From contig JAWCMT010000006.1 of the NCBI GenBank assembly GCA_038849555.1, positions 1-54,749 of the forward strand: a stretch of DNA of 54,749 bases, read 5' to 3'. The translations under genes and the position numbers were made by a program. Origin of the DNA: JAOAIV01 sp038849555 (lineage in GTDB: Archaea > Thermoproteota > Bathyarchaeia > Bathyarchaeales > Bathycorpusculaceae). Shown in pieces: positions 17,297-26,180 of this stretch; the stretch's first letter is position 1, and the number at the start of each line of letters is the position of its first letter. The notes beneath the pieces were generated by a model. That model was given only the letters and a program-made list of their open reading frames with translations, was not told where the DNA came from and searched no databases.

Positions 17297-19126
17297 TTAC
17301 AAAAAGGTTAGAAGCAAGATTAAAATTAGCCCTTCAGAAACGAAGATTGGAGCAACTATCCGCTTTGCCCTTTGAAGAGCTTTATCAACAAGCATCGACA
17401 ATGTTTCCAGCCTAGCCTTTCCGATAACTCGTACCTTGGGCACAACCAAGCGCATATACCCCGCTTTACAGTGCTCTAGCCGTTTTGCCGCTGCTTTTGC
17501 CGCTTCCTGGATGTAATTGATCAATGTTTTATGGTTCATGATTTCTCCCACCGGATGGTAGCCGCGACGCCCGAGCACTACTGCGCTTACTGCATGCGTG
17601 TCCGTCGTAAAAACTTCGCTTGCATGAAAACCTGAAGCCTTAAGCGCTGAAAGGATTTCTTCGCGTAACCCGGAAACCATATTGTTGCCATCAATGACTA
17701 TATAGGCGGTTTTCTGCTCAGCGACTTTTACTACGATTGCGGTGATTCCGCCTGGGCCCATACCATCTTTCAAACCATATTCTCTAGGGAAAACGGTGGC
17801 AGCGCCGACTTCAAATGGGTAAGATGGCAAAGCAGCAGCTTTTTGAAGGCAGCTGGAAGCCACTGCATGCAACGTTTCTAAAGACACCTCTTCGTCGGCT
17901 GAGTCGGTGATACTGTTATGAGCGTTTACAATTATGCTGCATTCAAGACCATATTTCTCTGCTTCTTCACTAACTATGCGTCCTAATTGCTGCGGCAAAT
18001 CTTCTGTGGTTTTTGGCGCAAGCGTAAAAGAAAGCAAAACGGCTTTTCCGAAAATTTGACAGGAGGCAGTTGCAACGCCATCGGCGACTCTAACGAAAGG
18101 TGTTGCCCTATCGGCGATAGGAGAAGCTTGTTTTGCACTGTTAATAACGTGGTTTATTATCTTCTGATTCTGGACTTGTGAAGCTAAGTCAAGTTCATGG
18201 CCAAGTATCCCCAAAGGCACGCAACTGTCACAACCAAACTCTTTCTCGAAATCACGTTTAAGCATAGAGGGCAGAAGACTGCTACCAATATTCTTAAAGG
18301 GACCTGGATGGACAAGAGGCACAATAATCGTTGCCTTAGGCTTATGAGAGCTGAATTTTAAAAGGGTAACTTCAATGTCTTCATCTTCGCCCAATTTTTC
18401 GAGAAATTCTTCGAAGGGAAGATTGAGTCCAGCTACCCAATTAAGCATGAAAGCTCTGAAAAGCGGCATGGCAGGTAATCCATATGCGCGCCTTCCCAAG
18501 CGGTCAATGGAGAAAACAAATAGGAAAGCAGACGAAAAACCAGCTATTGGTGAAATAGCCAAAAAAGGTATGATCCTAAAGGTAAAAGCACTATCGATGG
18601 TATTCCAAAAAACTACAAAGAGGGCAATGCAAGCGAAGGGCTGAAGGCAGGAAGCTAACAATCGCTGTAAAATTCCCGCTGAAGAAGTTGAAATGAACAC
18701 GACAGCGCGTAAAGTCAGCACGGCAGCGAAGCCTAAAAGGCAGAGCTGAATCCACAACCACGGATTGAACATAACACCGAATATAACTCCAAGTAGAATG
18801 AAAATTAACCAGAGCGTCCAGCAGTAAAGTGAAAGGGCGACTGTTCTTCTTAGAACATAGATTGGATCATTTCTTAGAATTGTTCTGCTTGTTACATAGT
18901 CAAATAGGAGGGTTACAGTGAAAAGTGAAGCGCCGAAAAGGATGTTACGAGGCAGCATTTCAAGTGAAGGGAAGAGAGCAAAAGTAGAAAGCGCAATCGC
19001 GCCTACGCAAAGCGCCGCTACTAGGCTGATTGATTTTCTGAACGAAGGGAGGAAAAACATGGAAGAGTAATGCTTCAGCGCCTTATTCATAGAGTGGTTA
19101 AGCGATCCCTCAGTTTCCATACCCAT
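17297..19126 (-). CDS. DUF2070-family membrane protein
   Basis: 609 residues of the archaeal DUF2070 family. The N-terminal third has about six transmembrane helices (from about residue 31 to 210). A soluble domain follows with conserved-looking motifs LVHPGPFKNIGSSLLPSM (about 272-289), LGHELDLASQ, VIDGNNMV and TTDTHAVSAVVLGRRGYHPVGE. A last hydrophobic helix closes the C-terminus. The His- and Asp-rich soluble motifs suggest a metal-dependent hydrolase-like site facing the cytosol, but this is inference. The first ATG is at 19126; an ATG at 19090 (MNKALKHYSS) is an alternative start. Function unknown. Confidence 0.8.
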   Translation of the reverse strand: MGMETEGSLNHSMNKALKHYSSMFFLPSFRKSISLVAALCVGAIALSTFALFPSLEMLPRNILFGASLFTVTLLFDYVTSRTILRNDPIYVLRRTVALSLYCWTLWLIFILLGVIFGVMFNPWLWIQLCLLGFAAVLTLRAVVFISTSSAGILQRLLASCLQPFACIALFVVFWNTIDSAFTFRIIPFLAISPIAGFSSAFLFVFSIDRLGRRAYGLPAMPLFRAFMLNWVAGLNLPFEEFLEKLGEDEDIEVTLLKFSSHKPKATIIVPLVHPGPFKNIGSSLLPSMLKRDFEKEFGCDSCVPLGILGHELDLASQVQNQKIINHVINSAKQASPIADRATPFVRVADGVATASCQIFGKAVLLSFTLAPKTTEDLPQQLGRIVSEEAEKYGLECSIIVNAHNSITDSADEEVSLETLHAVASSCLQKAAALPSYPFEVGAATVFPREYGLKDGMGPGGITAIVVKVAEQKTAYIVIDGNNMVSGLREEILSALKASGFHASEVFTTDTHAVSAVVLGRRGYHPVGEIMNHKTLINYIQEAAKAAAKRLEHCKAGYMRLVVPKVRVIGKARLETLSMLVDKALQRAKRIVAPIFVSEGLILILLLTFL

Positions 19127-19391
19127 AATGCATCATCTAATTGGTCGTAATGAAGTTAAAATATGCCTATTAAAATTTAGCTGAGTTACGGCGTTAATCT
19201 TTGCGACATTTGATACACATTCTTCTATAACACAGCAGAAGCTACTTTAATTTTTTAACACAAAATACTCAAAAAACAAAGCAGTATTTGGTGCTGAACC
19301 GCCGCGCGAGCCATGGATTTAATCAATAATCACAAGGGCAAGTGCTTTATCTTTAAATTGCTAATTATAATGTTTCTGCGAAGTTAAGGCT

Positions 19392-19676
19392 ATGCCAGAA
19401 CAAGAATTGCCACCTTCAATATTCTTAATGCTTGAAAAAAACCTGGGCAAAAAAATCAGGGTGATTTTGGATCCAGCCTACGGTTTTGAAGGAACCCTAG
19501 CAGCCGTAACTCGCGAGCCACCAACAATATGGCTTTCAGACGCTGAAGCGATTGTTCTAAGATCGACAATTGCTCAGCCCATACCCCAAGTTACAAGCCG
19601 CGAAGAAATAAGCGAGCTATTCTTAAATCTTAATTCAATTCAAAGAATAGAAATCTTACATCCGCCTCGCCGATAA
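19392..19676 (+). CDS. Small LSm-like protein, unknown function
   Basis: 94 residues. The core LGKKIRVILDPAYGFEGTLAAV, then later IQRIEIL, has the strand pattern of an Sm/LSm fold: a first strand with KKIRVIL, a second with GTLAAV, and a final strand with an isoleucine-rich end. The characteristic Sm2 RG motif is not evident. A central insertion (WLSDAEAIVLRSTIAQPIPQVTSREEI) is longer than in canonical Sm proteins. ATG start at 19392, with an AT-rich promoter-like stretch 20-40 bases upstream, so the message may have a very short leader. If the LSm reading is right, RNA binding is likely. Confidence 0.55.
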   Translation: MPEQELPPSIFLMLEKNLGKKIRVILDPAYGFEGTLAAVTREPPTIWLSDAEAIVLRSTIAQPIPQVTSREEISELFLNLNSIQRIEILHPPRR

Positions 19677-19696
19677 AAAGCGGCTAAGGCAGCATT

Positions 19697-19867
19697 TTAA
19701 ACGGGGAAAAACACTTGCGCAAGCACAGACACTATTATTAGGGCAACAGCGAATATCACAAGAAGCTCGGGTCTTATTTTGATGCCTTCAGTTTCTTCTT
19801 CAAAAAAGCGCAACAGACCAGCACTTGCAGCAGGCATTGGCGCCGCATCTTTCTTTTTCTTACTCAT
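19697..19867 (-). CDS. secG: Preprotein translocase subunit Sec61-beta (SecG-type)
   Basis: Small tail-anchored subunit of the Sec translocon. The 56-residue protein starts MSKKKKDAAPMPAASAG, followed by LLRFFEEETEGIKIRPELL and one transmembrane helix (about 35-54, VIFAVALIIVSVLAQVFFPV) at the C-terminus. This layout, with the pre-helix motif GIKIRPE, is diagnostic of archaeal Sec61-beta. ATG at 19867, stop at 19697-19699. The gene is convergent with the LSm-like gene and has no other gene close by on its strand. Together with SRP54 it represents the export pathway that the surface proteins in this window need. Confidence 0.92.
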   Translation of the reverse strand: MSKKKKDAAPMPAASAGLLRFFEEETEGIKIRPELLVIFAVALIIVSVLAQVFFPV

Positions 19868-20038
19868 CTTTGCTTACCTTGCTTGTTAATTAGAATGCAA
19901 TTGTTTTTTCTTTATTATTAATGTTACGCATTCCTTGCCAAGTAAATAGCAACAAGCCAGCCAAAACTGCCTCTTAAAGCAGCACAAGGAAATTTTAAAC
20001 CGCGACACTAAAATATAGTTGAAACAGGTGTAAGCTTA

Positions 20039-20329
20039 ATGCATATACGCGAGTTTCAAGAGTTGATGCGCAGTTTATATTTTCAAAGAGATTTTGAACG
20101 CGGCATAAAGGGTACATACGAGTGGCTTTCAGAGGAACTTGATGAATTGGGCGAAGCCATTGGAGAAGGAACCAGCATTGAAGCAATTGAAGAGGAGTTC
20201 GCAGATGTCATTGCTTGGCTTGCCTCGCTTGCCAACATAATAGGGATCGATCTTGAAAGAGCCGCGATTAAAAAGTACAATTATAAATGTCCAAAATGTC
20301 AACAAGCGCCATGCAATTGCAACGTCTAA
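20039..20329 (+). CDS. MazG-type nucleotide pyrophosphohydrolase with a C-terminal zinc knuckle
   Basis: Predicted to hydrolyse nucleoside triphosphates to monophosphates, as a house-cleaning or stress enzyme. The metal-binding acidic motifs are SEELDELGEA (31-40) and EEEFADVIAW (51-60), the normal EExxE...ExxD layout of MazG. A short C-terminal extension KCPKCQQAPCNC (83-94) adds four cysteines, a likely zinc site found in some archaeal members. ATG start with AGGTG eight bases upstream. The last four bases overlap the end of the convergent winged-helix gene. Confidence 0.87.
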   Translation: MHIREFQELMRSLYFQRDFERGIKGTYEWLSEELDELGEAIGEGTSIEAIEEEFADVIAWLASLANIIGIDLERAAIKKYNYKCPKCQQAPCNCNV

Positions 20330-20589
20330 TCGATTAAGCGTTTTTGACCCCGGCCTGTCAGCATCCAAAGAGTTGGTCGCTTGCCTTTTCGATTTACTAT
20401 TCCTTCTTTTTCAAGAAGCCGCAAGTGATGCATCACAGCCCCGTATGACAAGAGAAGGCCTTTTGCTATAGATGCGGTGTCAGATGTCTGATGCTCTAGC
20501 GAGCCCAGAATTTTTGTTCTAGCGATAAGCCCGCTTTTTACGTTTTTTACAAGTTGAAGGTAAGCGTTTGGATGAAAAGCTTCTTTGAT
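20326..20589 (-). CDS. Winged-helix (ArsR-like) DNA-binding protein with a non-canonical ATC start
   Basis: An 87-codon frame between the PolD large-subunit gene and mazG. It encodes a winged-helix domain: ARTKILGSLEHQTSDTASIAKGL, YGAVMHHLRLLEKEGIVNRKGK and LWMLTGRGQKRL, the classic recognition helix and wing of ArsR-type regulators. There is no ATG, GTG or TTG ahead of the domain; an in-frame stop lies just upstream. The codon ATC at 20587-20589 is preceded by GGTGA with six-base spacing, exactly where a start should be, and the following IKEAFHPNAYLQL looks like a plausible N-terminus. Either translation starts at ATC, or an ATG was mutated or misread and the gene is damaged. It lies 46 bases downstream of the PolD gene on the same strand. 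Confidence 0.6.
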   Translation of the reverse strand: MKEAFHPNAYLQLVKNVKSGLIARTKILGSLEHQTSDTASIAKGLLLSYGAVMHHLRLLEKEGIVNRKGKRPTLWMLTGRGQKRLID

Positions 20590-20635
20590 GGCGTTTCACC
20601 AAGAATAAATGTGCAGTTGATGTTGAAAAGCTTTC

Positions 20636-23600
20636 TTAAGCGAAATCTACAAGGCGGAATTGCTTGGGTTTTTTATTATCGAACATAACTGTGATTTCAT
20701 CTTTTATTAAGGCGATTCGCTGAGCATAATATTTTGGTAATCCATATTTATCAATCAATTGTTGCGCTGCTGCAAGATATTTTTCTATGCCGCCGCGATA
20801 AACCGTAAGTGTTAAGAGACCACCGCAGAAAGGACACTTGCCTGACAAAGGCAAACGGCGAAAACGCTTGTTACATGACTTGCACCTAAACCCTTGGGTT
20901 GAAAAAGCCCGCAAATTGCCCGAGATATCTCGAAGAAAATGAGTGGTCAACACTTTTAAGGCAACGCGCTTTACATCCACAGCGTCGATTTTTTCACCTA
21001 ACGCTAGTTGCATGCTTAATTTTTCAATCATCGACTTAAACTGCTTGTAAGAGCTAACCGCGTTGCCGAGGTTTATGTTTGAAAGAGGCGTGGTAAATCT
21101 GAACCCCTCAAATTGTCCTTCGGTTCCAAGTCTGTGACTGATAAGGTCTATAATAGAGCTAACTTGCTTAGCGTCAACTCGCTCTAAGGTCTTTTCATAA
21201 AATTCAAGAGGGTATGTCCCCTCAACATCAAAATCATGGGCTTGCCGCTGCACTTCCCGAGTATTCACAAAAGGAATCAACAATAAAGGCGCATCCATAA
21301 TTCCACCTATCTGCGCAGGCAAGTAACTGCGAGAAAAGTTGAGCAACGCATCTAAAGCCAGCAAAACAGCATCCTCATCACCGTCGCAGTCTCTACGTTT
21401 AGCCGAGTGCCAAATGGGATGAGCGTAACAAACATTGAGGTCAGTAAACCCGACAATACGACCCAAGATGCCGACACAAGTATGTGGCGCCAGACCCATA
21501 ATCAGATGACCCACAAGGTCATCAACTCCTTTGACGTTATAGTACCTTGGAAGCTTGTAAACTTTTTCTAAGAGTTCATCTATGAAGGCGGCGACCCGCA
21601 CAAAGTATTCCGCTGCTTTTCGCGGAATTACGACATCTTGAATTTTAAGTTCACACACTTGGTTAGAATCAGTCAACGGATAACCACATACATCAAAGGA
21701 ATACCCAAGTTGCCTAAGCTTTTCAACGGGCACACCGACCTCAACGGGCTTAAAATGCGTTAAAGGTGCGTTAGTGGCGTCAAATCTAATTGTTCCATCT
21801 TTGTAAACTGATAATTCATGCTTTGCCCGCAAAACACCCTTTTCAACAATTTCAGGAATCTTGTCTGCATTAGTTAAGCCCTTAACACCTTTCAAAAATT
21901 TCGGTGTAGAAACGCCAAGCAGGCGACAAGCATCTTCAAGTAGGTCCTTAAAATTAACTGCTTGCCGCTGATATGTTACAGCACCAGTTTTACAGGTTGG
22001 GCAAGTGTCATCCTTTAAAATTTTTCCGCAACGTGGGCAACTTTTCTCAACAACAGTTTCGCACCCACAATCAGCGCACTTTACTTTGAAAGTAAAAGCC
22101 TTACAGTTGGGGCACTTACGCTTGATAACCTCAACAAAAACAGGCCCTTTTTTTGCCGCTTCCAAAAGGTCCCTATGGGATCCGCCAGCTAAGCTTACTG
22201 GAAAGAGAGCGTGAACTAGCGGTTTCATTTCCCGCCTCTTCGCCTTCTCAGGCCGTCCCATACGGGCACCCACAAAGGTAGGTGCCTTATCCTTGATTTC
22301 AACGCCAGAAAGCAAACTTATTGCCTTCAGCACGGACACGTCTTGGTTGGCTTCAACTTTTCGGGAAGTTCCATAGCCCAGACAGAAAGCTATGGCGCAC
22401 GCATCGTTCCCTTCAATTACAATCTTGCTTTCGAGAATCCTGTGGGGCGCAAAGATTTTTCGTAAAGCCTGAACTATGTTTGGATCAATGGATCCTACAA
22501 TTTTGCAAGCAAGATCATCCTCGAGGATTACTGAGGAATTGTCCAGCCATTTTCTTAGCAAGGTGATTTCTTGAAGAGACTCCAAGTTTGACCAGAAAAA
22601 CGTAAACGCTGGATGCAAAGGCACATTAAAAGTTACAGCCAACATTATTGCTTCTTTGGCAGAAGGCTTGGTAGAAAAAGGCGATTCACATAAGGCTGTT
22701 AATCTTCCCTCTGAAATTTGGACTGCCTCAGCGGCTTTTTTCAAGTCTCCGCCGAATCTTTCGGTAAGAATTTTCTTTAGGTCTTGAGCCCACCATTCCT
22801 CAACATATCCTGATGGAGAGAGGCTCTTGCTGGTATAAAGGAAATCGCCGAAGCTGATTAGAATGTCGCCTAAAAACAGAATTTTCTTAATCTTATCCTT
22901 TATTAAGTCAAAATTTTCAAGGGAAACACGGACAACTGAGCCATCATTCAACAAGACAATGGGAGGTTCAAGAGTATCTACAGGAACAGTAACTCCGCCT
23001 TTACCTGGAAGCTCAAGACGCATTTGAGTGCCAGCGGCAAGAAAGCGCTCCACCACAAGCATAGTAGCAGGGTGGATCCCCACAGCTGAAAGTCCCGTAT
23101 TTCGGGCACGACCATATCTAAGCCTGAAGCCTCCGCGTCTGGATGGGAAAGAGAAAATGGGGCGGCCAGCAATCACGTCATCCATGAATCCGGCAGATTT
23201 CTTTTCTGATTTTTTTCGAAACTCCCGAAGCCAATCCCAACCTTGAAAGCCAAGTTTTTCGATGATAACTAAAACTTTTGGAGCTCGCCCAACTACGCCG
23301 TCATTGACAACTCGTAAGGCACCGCCTCTTACACGATTAGTCTCGATTCTTTCAAGATTTCGGAAAGATGAAACCTCAATTGGATCAGATTCGGTGCCCG
23401 TCACCTCTACAGGAAGCCATTCAAGGGCTTTTTTTAATTCTTCGTCAGAAACATGATATTGAAAACGGCCTACTGAGCGTTCATATAATCTTAGCTCCTC
23501 AAGAAAGCGAGAAATCTCTTCTGCAGTCGGCTTATAACGATCAAGTCCTAACAAGCGGCGCACAAAATCTCCAACAACAAGCGTTAATGCTTGGTCTGTC

Positions 23601-24040
23601 CCTCCCGCAGATCTTATTGGTCCCGCAAAGTATATGGCAAGATATCTGGATCGATCTGCATTAGTCTTTATTTTTACTTGCGCTACACCTTGTATTGGCG
23701 CTGCCGTGAGACCTTCAGTAAATATTGCAAGTGCAGTGCGTATAGCTTGCTCTGCCGCAGCTTCAGATTCCATACGACCAAATTTGCCATAGACGATTTC
23801 TTCAGCAATTTTAAAAGCTATTTCTTCTCGCTGGAGCTTGGCGCTTAATTCGCGGATGCTGACGGCCACACCTTTTGGGCCAACGAGCCCTTCGACAAGT
23901 TCAGCTATATCTTGAGCAATGACACATTCAGTCTTTAATGACGGATCAAGCCCTCTTGACCTAGCGAGATCGCTTATTTCATACAACTGCTTAAGCTGAC
24001 TATCCAGCATTTCGACGTACTTCTTGTGGCACAAGCTCAT
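20636..24040 (-). CDS. polC: DNA polymerase D large (catalytic) subunit DP2
   Basis: Catalytic subunit of the archaeal replicative polymerase PolD, with a two-barrel core related to RNA polymerase. It runs from the N-terminal ELVEGLVGPKGVA and AGPIRSAGGT regions to the metal-binding motif RRDCDGDEDA (about residues 882-891). Zinc-finger cysteines lie before it (CPNCKAF, CADCGCE, CPRCGK, CPTCKTG; about 650-690) and after it (CKSCNKR, CPFCGG; about 1050-1080). At about 1134 residues it is the standard length and contains no intein. An ATG at 24040 is preferred; a TTG four codons upstream is possible. The small subunit is encoded separately at 34.3 kb, on the other side of the origin. Confidence 0.97.
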   Translation of the reverse strand: MSLCHKKYVEMLDSQLKQLYEISDLARSRGLDPSLKTECVIAQDIAELVEGLVGPKGVAVSIRELSAKLQREEIAFKIAEEIVYGKFGRMESEAAAEQAIRTALAIFTEGLTAAPIQGVAQVKIKTNADRSRYLAIYFAGPIRSAGGTDQALTLVVGDFVRRLLGLDRYKPTAEEISRFLEELRLYERSVGRFQYHVSDEELKKALEWLPVEVTGTESDPIEVSSFRNLERIETNRVRGGALRVVNDGVVGRAPKVLVIIEKLGFQGWDWLREFRKKSEKKSAGFMDDVIAGRPIFSFPSRRGGFRLRYGRARNTGLSAVGIHPATMLVVERFLAAGTQMRLELPGKGGVTVPVDTLEPPIVLLNDGSVVRVSLENFDLIKDKIKKILFLGDILISFGDFLYTSKSLSPSGYVEEWWAQDLKKILTERFGGDLKKAAEAVQISEGRLTALCESPFSTKPSAKEAIMLAVTFNVPLHPAFTFFWSNLESLQEITLLRKWLDNSSVILEDDLACKIVGSIDPNIVQALRKIFAPHRILESKIVIEGNDACAIAFCLGYGTSRKVEANQDVSVLKAISLLSGVEIKDKAPTFVGARMGRPEKAKRREMKPLVHALFPVSLAGGSHRDLLEAAKKGPVFVEVIKRKCPNCKAFTFKVKCADCGCETVVEKSCPRCGKILKDDTCPTCKTGAVTYQRQAVNFKDLLEDACRLLGVSTPKFLKGVKGLTNADKIPEIVEKGVLRAKHELSVYKDGTIRFDATNAPLTHFKPVEVGVPVEKLRQLGYSFDVCGYPLTDSNQVCELKIQDVVIPRKAAEYFVRVAAFIDELLEKVYKLPRYYNVKGVDDLVGHLIMGLAPHTCVGILGRIVGFTDLNVCYAHPIWHSAKRRDCDGDEDAVLLALDALLNFSRSYLPAQIGGIMDAPLLLIPFVNTREVQRQAHDFDVEGTYPLEFYEKTLERVDAKQVSSIIDLISHRLGTEGQFEGFRFTTPLSNINLGNAVSSYKQFKSMIEKLSMQLALGEKIDAVDVKRVALKVLTTHFLRDISGNLRAFSTQGFRCKSCNKRFRRLPLSGKCPFCGGLLTLTVYRGGIEKYLAAAQQLIDKYGLPKYYAQRIALIKDEITVMFDNKKPKQFRLVDFA

Positions 24041-24179
24041 TTTACTGCTCAAACGTTGCGTCCCGCCAAACAGGTTTAATAAAAGGGGAGGTTATTTTGG
24101 TTTTCTAGCATAAAAACTCAAAAAAGGCTCAAAAGAAAAGGCGAATCCAGAGGTTTTTAACTCAAAAAGAATATAGCCT

Positions 24180-24929
24180 TCAAGGCTTAGGTCTTTTAAC
24201 ACCTTCAATTATCTCAGATAGTTTCTGTCTATCTACAGCATTTTCAACGACGTTACCGGTGACGATTATATCGGCGCCCGCTGAAACCGCAGCTAAAGCT
24301 TGCTCCTTAGTTCTTACTCCTCCGCCAACAATAAGAGGGATATCTATGAAATGCTTTATTGTCCGGATCATTTCAGGCGGCACAGGAGTCTTCGCTCCAG
24401 AACCTCCCTCGAGATATATGAAATGCATGCCAAGGTATTGTCCAGCAAGCGCATGAGCCGCCGCGAGTTCAGGTTTATCGTATGGAACCGGAATAGCCTT
24501 GCCAACTATCCCCGCAGTCCCCCCTTCACCAACAATTATATACCCCATAGAAATAGGTTCTAAACCATATTTCTTTACTAAAGGCGCGCCTAGGATTTGA
24601 GCACCTATAAGAAAATAAGGATCCACAGAATTCAAAAGCGACATAAACCATATGGCATCCGCGTAACGGCTTATTCCCGTTATATTATTAGGGAAGAGAA
24701 TTATGGGAACCTTCACCACGCGCTTAATAGCTTTAACCATAGAATCAAGGTGCGCTTGCGAAACAAAAGTGGAGCCACCAATCATGATGGCGGAAGTTCC
24801 ACTGCTTTCAGAGGATTCAGCAACTCGTGCGGCTTGCGGCGGAGTCATTTTTTCAGGATCTATAAGAGTTATGTGAATTGAACATTCTTTGATTTTTTCG
24901 AGAAGATACTGTTCGACCCGTCCAACCAT
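24180..24929 (-). CDS. Geranylgeranylglyceryl phosphate synthase
   Basis: Joins sn-glycerol-1-phosphate to geranylgeranyl diphosphate, the first committed step of archaeal ether-lipid synthesis. The TIM-barrel family motifs are HITLIDPEKM (19-28, with the Mg-binding aspartate) and SGTSAIMIGGSTF (43-55). The others are YLEGGSGAKTPVP (about 172-184) and IVGGGVRTKEQA, with the phosphate-binding TGN near the end. 249 residues, full length. ATG start at 24929. The gene lies between elf1 and the PolD large subunit on one strand with short gaps. Confidence 0.95.
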   Translation of the reverse strand: MVGRVEQYLLEKIKECSIHITLIDPEKMTPPQAARVAESSESSGTSAIMIGGSTFVSQAHLDSMVKAIKRVVKVPIILFPNNITGISRYADAIWFMSLLNSVDPYFLIGAQILGAPLVKKYGLEPISMGYIIVGEGGTAGIVGKAIPVPYDKPELAAAHALAGQYLGMHFIYLEGGSGAKTPVPPEMIRTIKHFIDIPLIVGGGVRTKEQALAAVSAGADIIVTGNVVENAVDRQKLSEIIEGVKRPKP

Positions 24930-24949
24930 GCTTAAACCTCTTATTCTGT

Positions 24950-25216
24950 CTAAGCAGTCTGCCCGTTCGTTACAGAGGATCTCTTTGAGGCGCTATAAAC
25001 TCTGTCAGTTAGCATGCAATAAACGTCAACTTCGCCCTGAGCAGGTTTAACTTGAAATTCCTCTTGAAAACCACAGCTGCTACAACCTGCAACAGCACGC
25101 TCTTGCTCTCTGAAAATTTCAACTCTAACAGTTTCTTTTCCACATTTAGGACAAGAGAAGAACTTAGGCAAACGCTTCTTGGGAATACGGACAACCTTTT
25201 TCCTTCTTCGCCCCAT
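24950..25216 (-). CDS. elf1: Elf1-like transcription elongation factor (zinc ribbon)
   Basis: Small zinc protein that rides with RNA polymerase during elongation. The basic N-terminus GRRRKKVVRIPKKRLP leads to Cys22-Cys25 (SCPKCG) and Cys45-Cys48 (CSSCGF). The GEVDVYCMLTDRVY segment that follows is the Elf1/ELOF1 hallmark (compare the EPVDVYSxWID of eukaryotes). 88 residues from the ATG at 25216; an in-frame GTG one codon upstream is unlikely. Elf1 homologues are known mainly from TACK and Asgard archaea, which supports the taxonomic guess made for this window. Likely cotranscribed with GGGP synthase, 20 bases downstream. Confidence 0.87.
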   Translation of the reverse strand: MGRRRKKVVRIPKKRLPKFFSCPKCGKETVRVEIFREQERAVAGCSSCGFQEEFQVKPAQGEVDVYCMLTDRVYSASKRSSVTNGQTA

Positions 25217-25317
25217 CACACATCTCTTCTATAGGATACGTTTACGTTTTCTTTAATATTTATGCTTGCTCTTAAATACTTGCTCGCAACAATAGAAAAA
25301 TTTGGAGGAATACGCAA

Positions 25318-26160
25318 GTGAAATTAACACCTACCAGACTAGAACTGAATTTACCGGAAGTTGAGAAAAAAATTTGCCGCTTCATAAAAGAATACATTGA
25401 GAATGCAGGAGCAAGCGGCATAGTTCTCGGTTTATCAGGGGGGATTGACAGCAATACAGTAGCGGCGCTTTCCAGTTTGGCAATAGGCGGAGACAAAGTG
25501 ATCGGGCTTATACTTCCAGAAAAAGAAACATATAACACCAAAGACATCGATGACGCAAAATTCGTTGCCGAAAAATTCGGTTTAAAAACACAGATTTGTG
25601 ACATCACAAGCGCTTTAGAAAGCTTCTACAAGACAATACCAATATTTGACCCAGAAGATAGACTCTGTAAAGGCAATATAAAAGCAAGAGTTAGAATGAT
25701 TTACCTATATTACTATGCAAATAAACGCAACATGATAGTCTGTGGAAGCTCAGACAAGTCAGAAACAATGATGGGATACTTCACCAAGTGGGGCGATGCC
25801 GCCGCGGACATAGCGCCAATTATGGACTTATATAAAACGCAAGTTCGCAAACTAGCTGAGCATGTAGGAATACCGGCCAGACTCGCGGCTAAACCGTCCA
25901 CGCCTGCTCTTTGGCCCAATCAACTCGCAGAAACAGAACTTGGCATCAAATATGAAACCCTTGACTTGGTTCTTTATGGACTTGAGCATTTTATGGCAAC
26001 AGAGGAAATCGCAGAACAACTAGGCGTTAGAAAGGAGATTATTGAAAAAGTAAAGAACAGATGGCTCGCAGTAGAACACAAAAGGCGATTGCCTCTAGCA
26101 CCAAAAATTGAATACAGAACGGTAGGCGCTGATTTTAGAATCCCGAGGCACATGTATTGA
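25318..26160 (+). CDS. nadE: NAD+ synthase (NadE), synthetase domain only
   Basis: Amidates nicotinic acid adenine dinucleotide to NAD using ATP. The ATP-pyrophosphatase loop is LSGGIDS (39-45). The substrate-site region includes CGSSDKSETMMGYFTKWGD and IAPIMDLYKTQVRKLA, both standard, and PSTPALWPNQLAETELG. 280 residues with no glutaminase domain, so as annotated it would take free ammonia. GTG start at 25318. The very next gene encodes a nitrilase-superfamily amidase of the type that forms the glutaminase domain of larger NadE enzymes, with its start only 20 bases after this stop; the two may work as one enzyme. Confidence 0.94.
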   Translation: MKLTPTRLELNLPEVEKKICRFIKEYIENAGASGIVLGLSGGIDSNTVAALSSLAIGGDKVIGLILPEKETYNTKDIDDAKFVAEKFGLKTQICDITSALESFYKTIPIFDPEDRLCKGNIKARVRMIYLYYYANKRNMIVCGSSDKSETMMGYFTKWGDAAADIAPIMDLYKTQVRKLAEHVGIPARLAAKPSTPALWPNQLAETELGIKYETLDLVLYGLEHFMATEEIAEQLGVRKEIIEKVKNRWLAVEHKRRLPLAPKIEYRTVGADFRIPRHMY

Positions 26161-26180
26161 AAAACAAGGGCAGGGAGATA

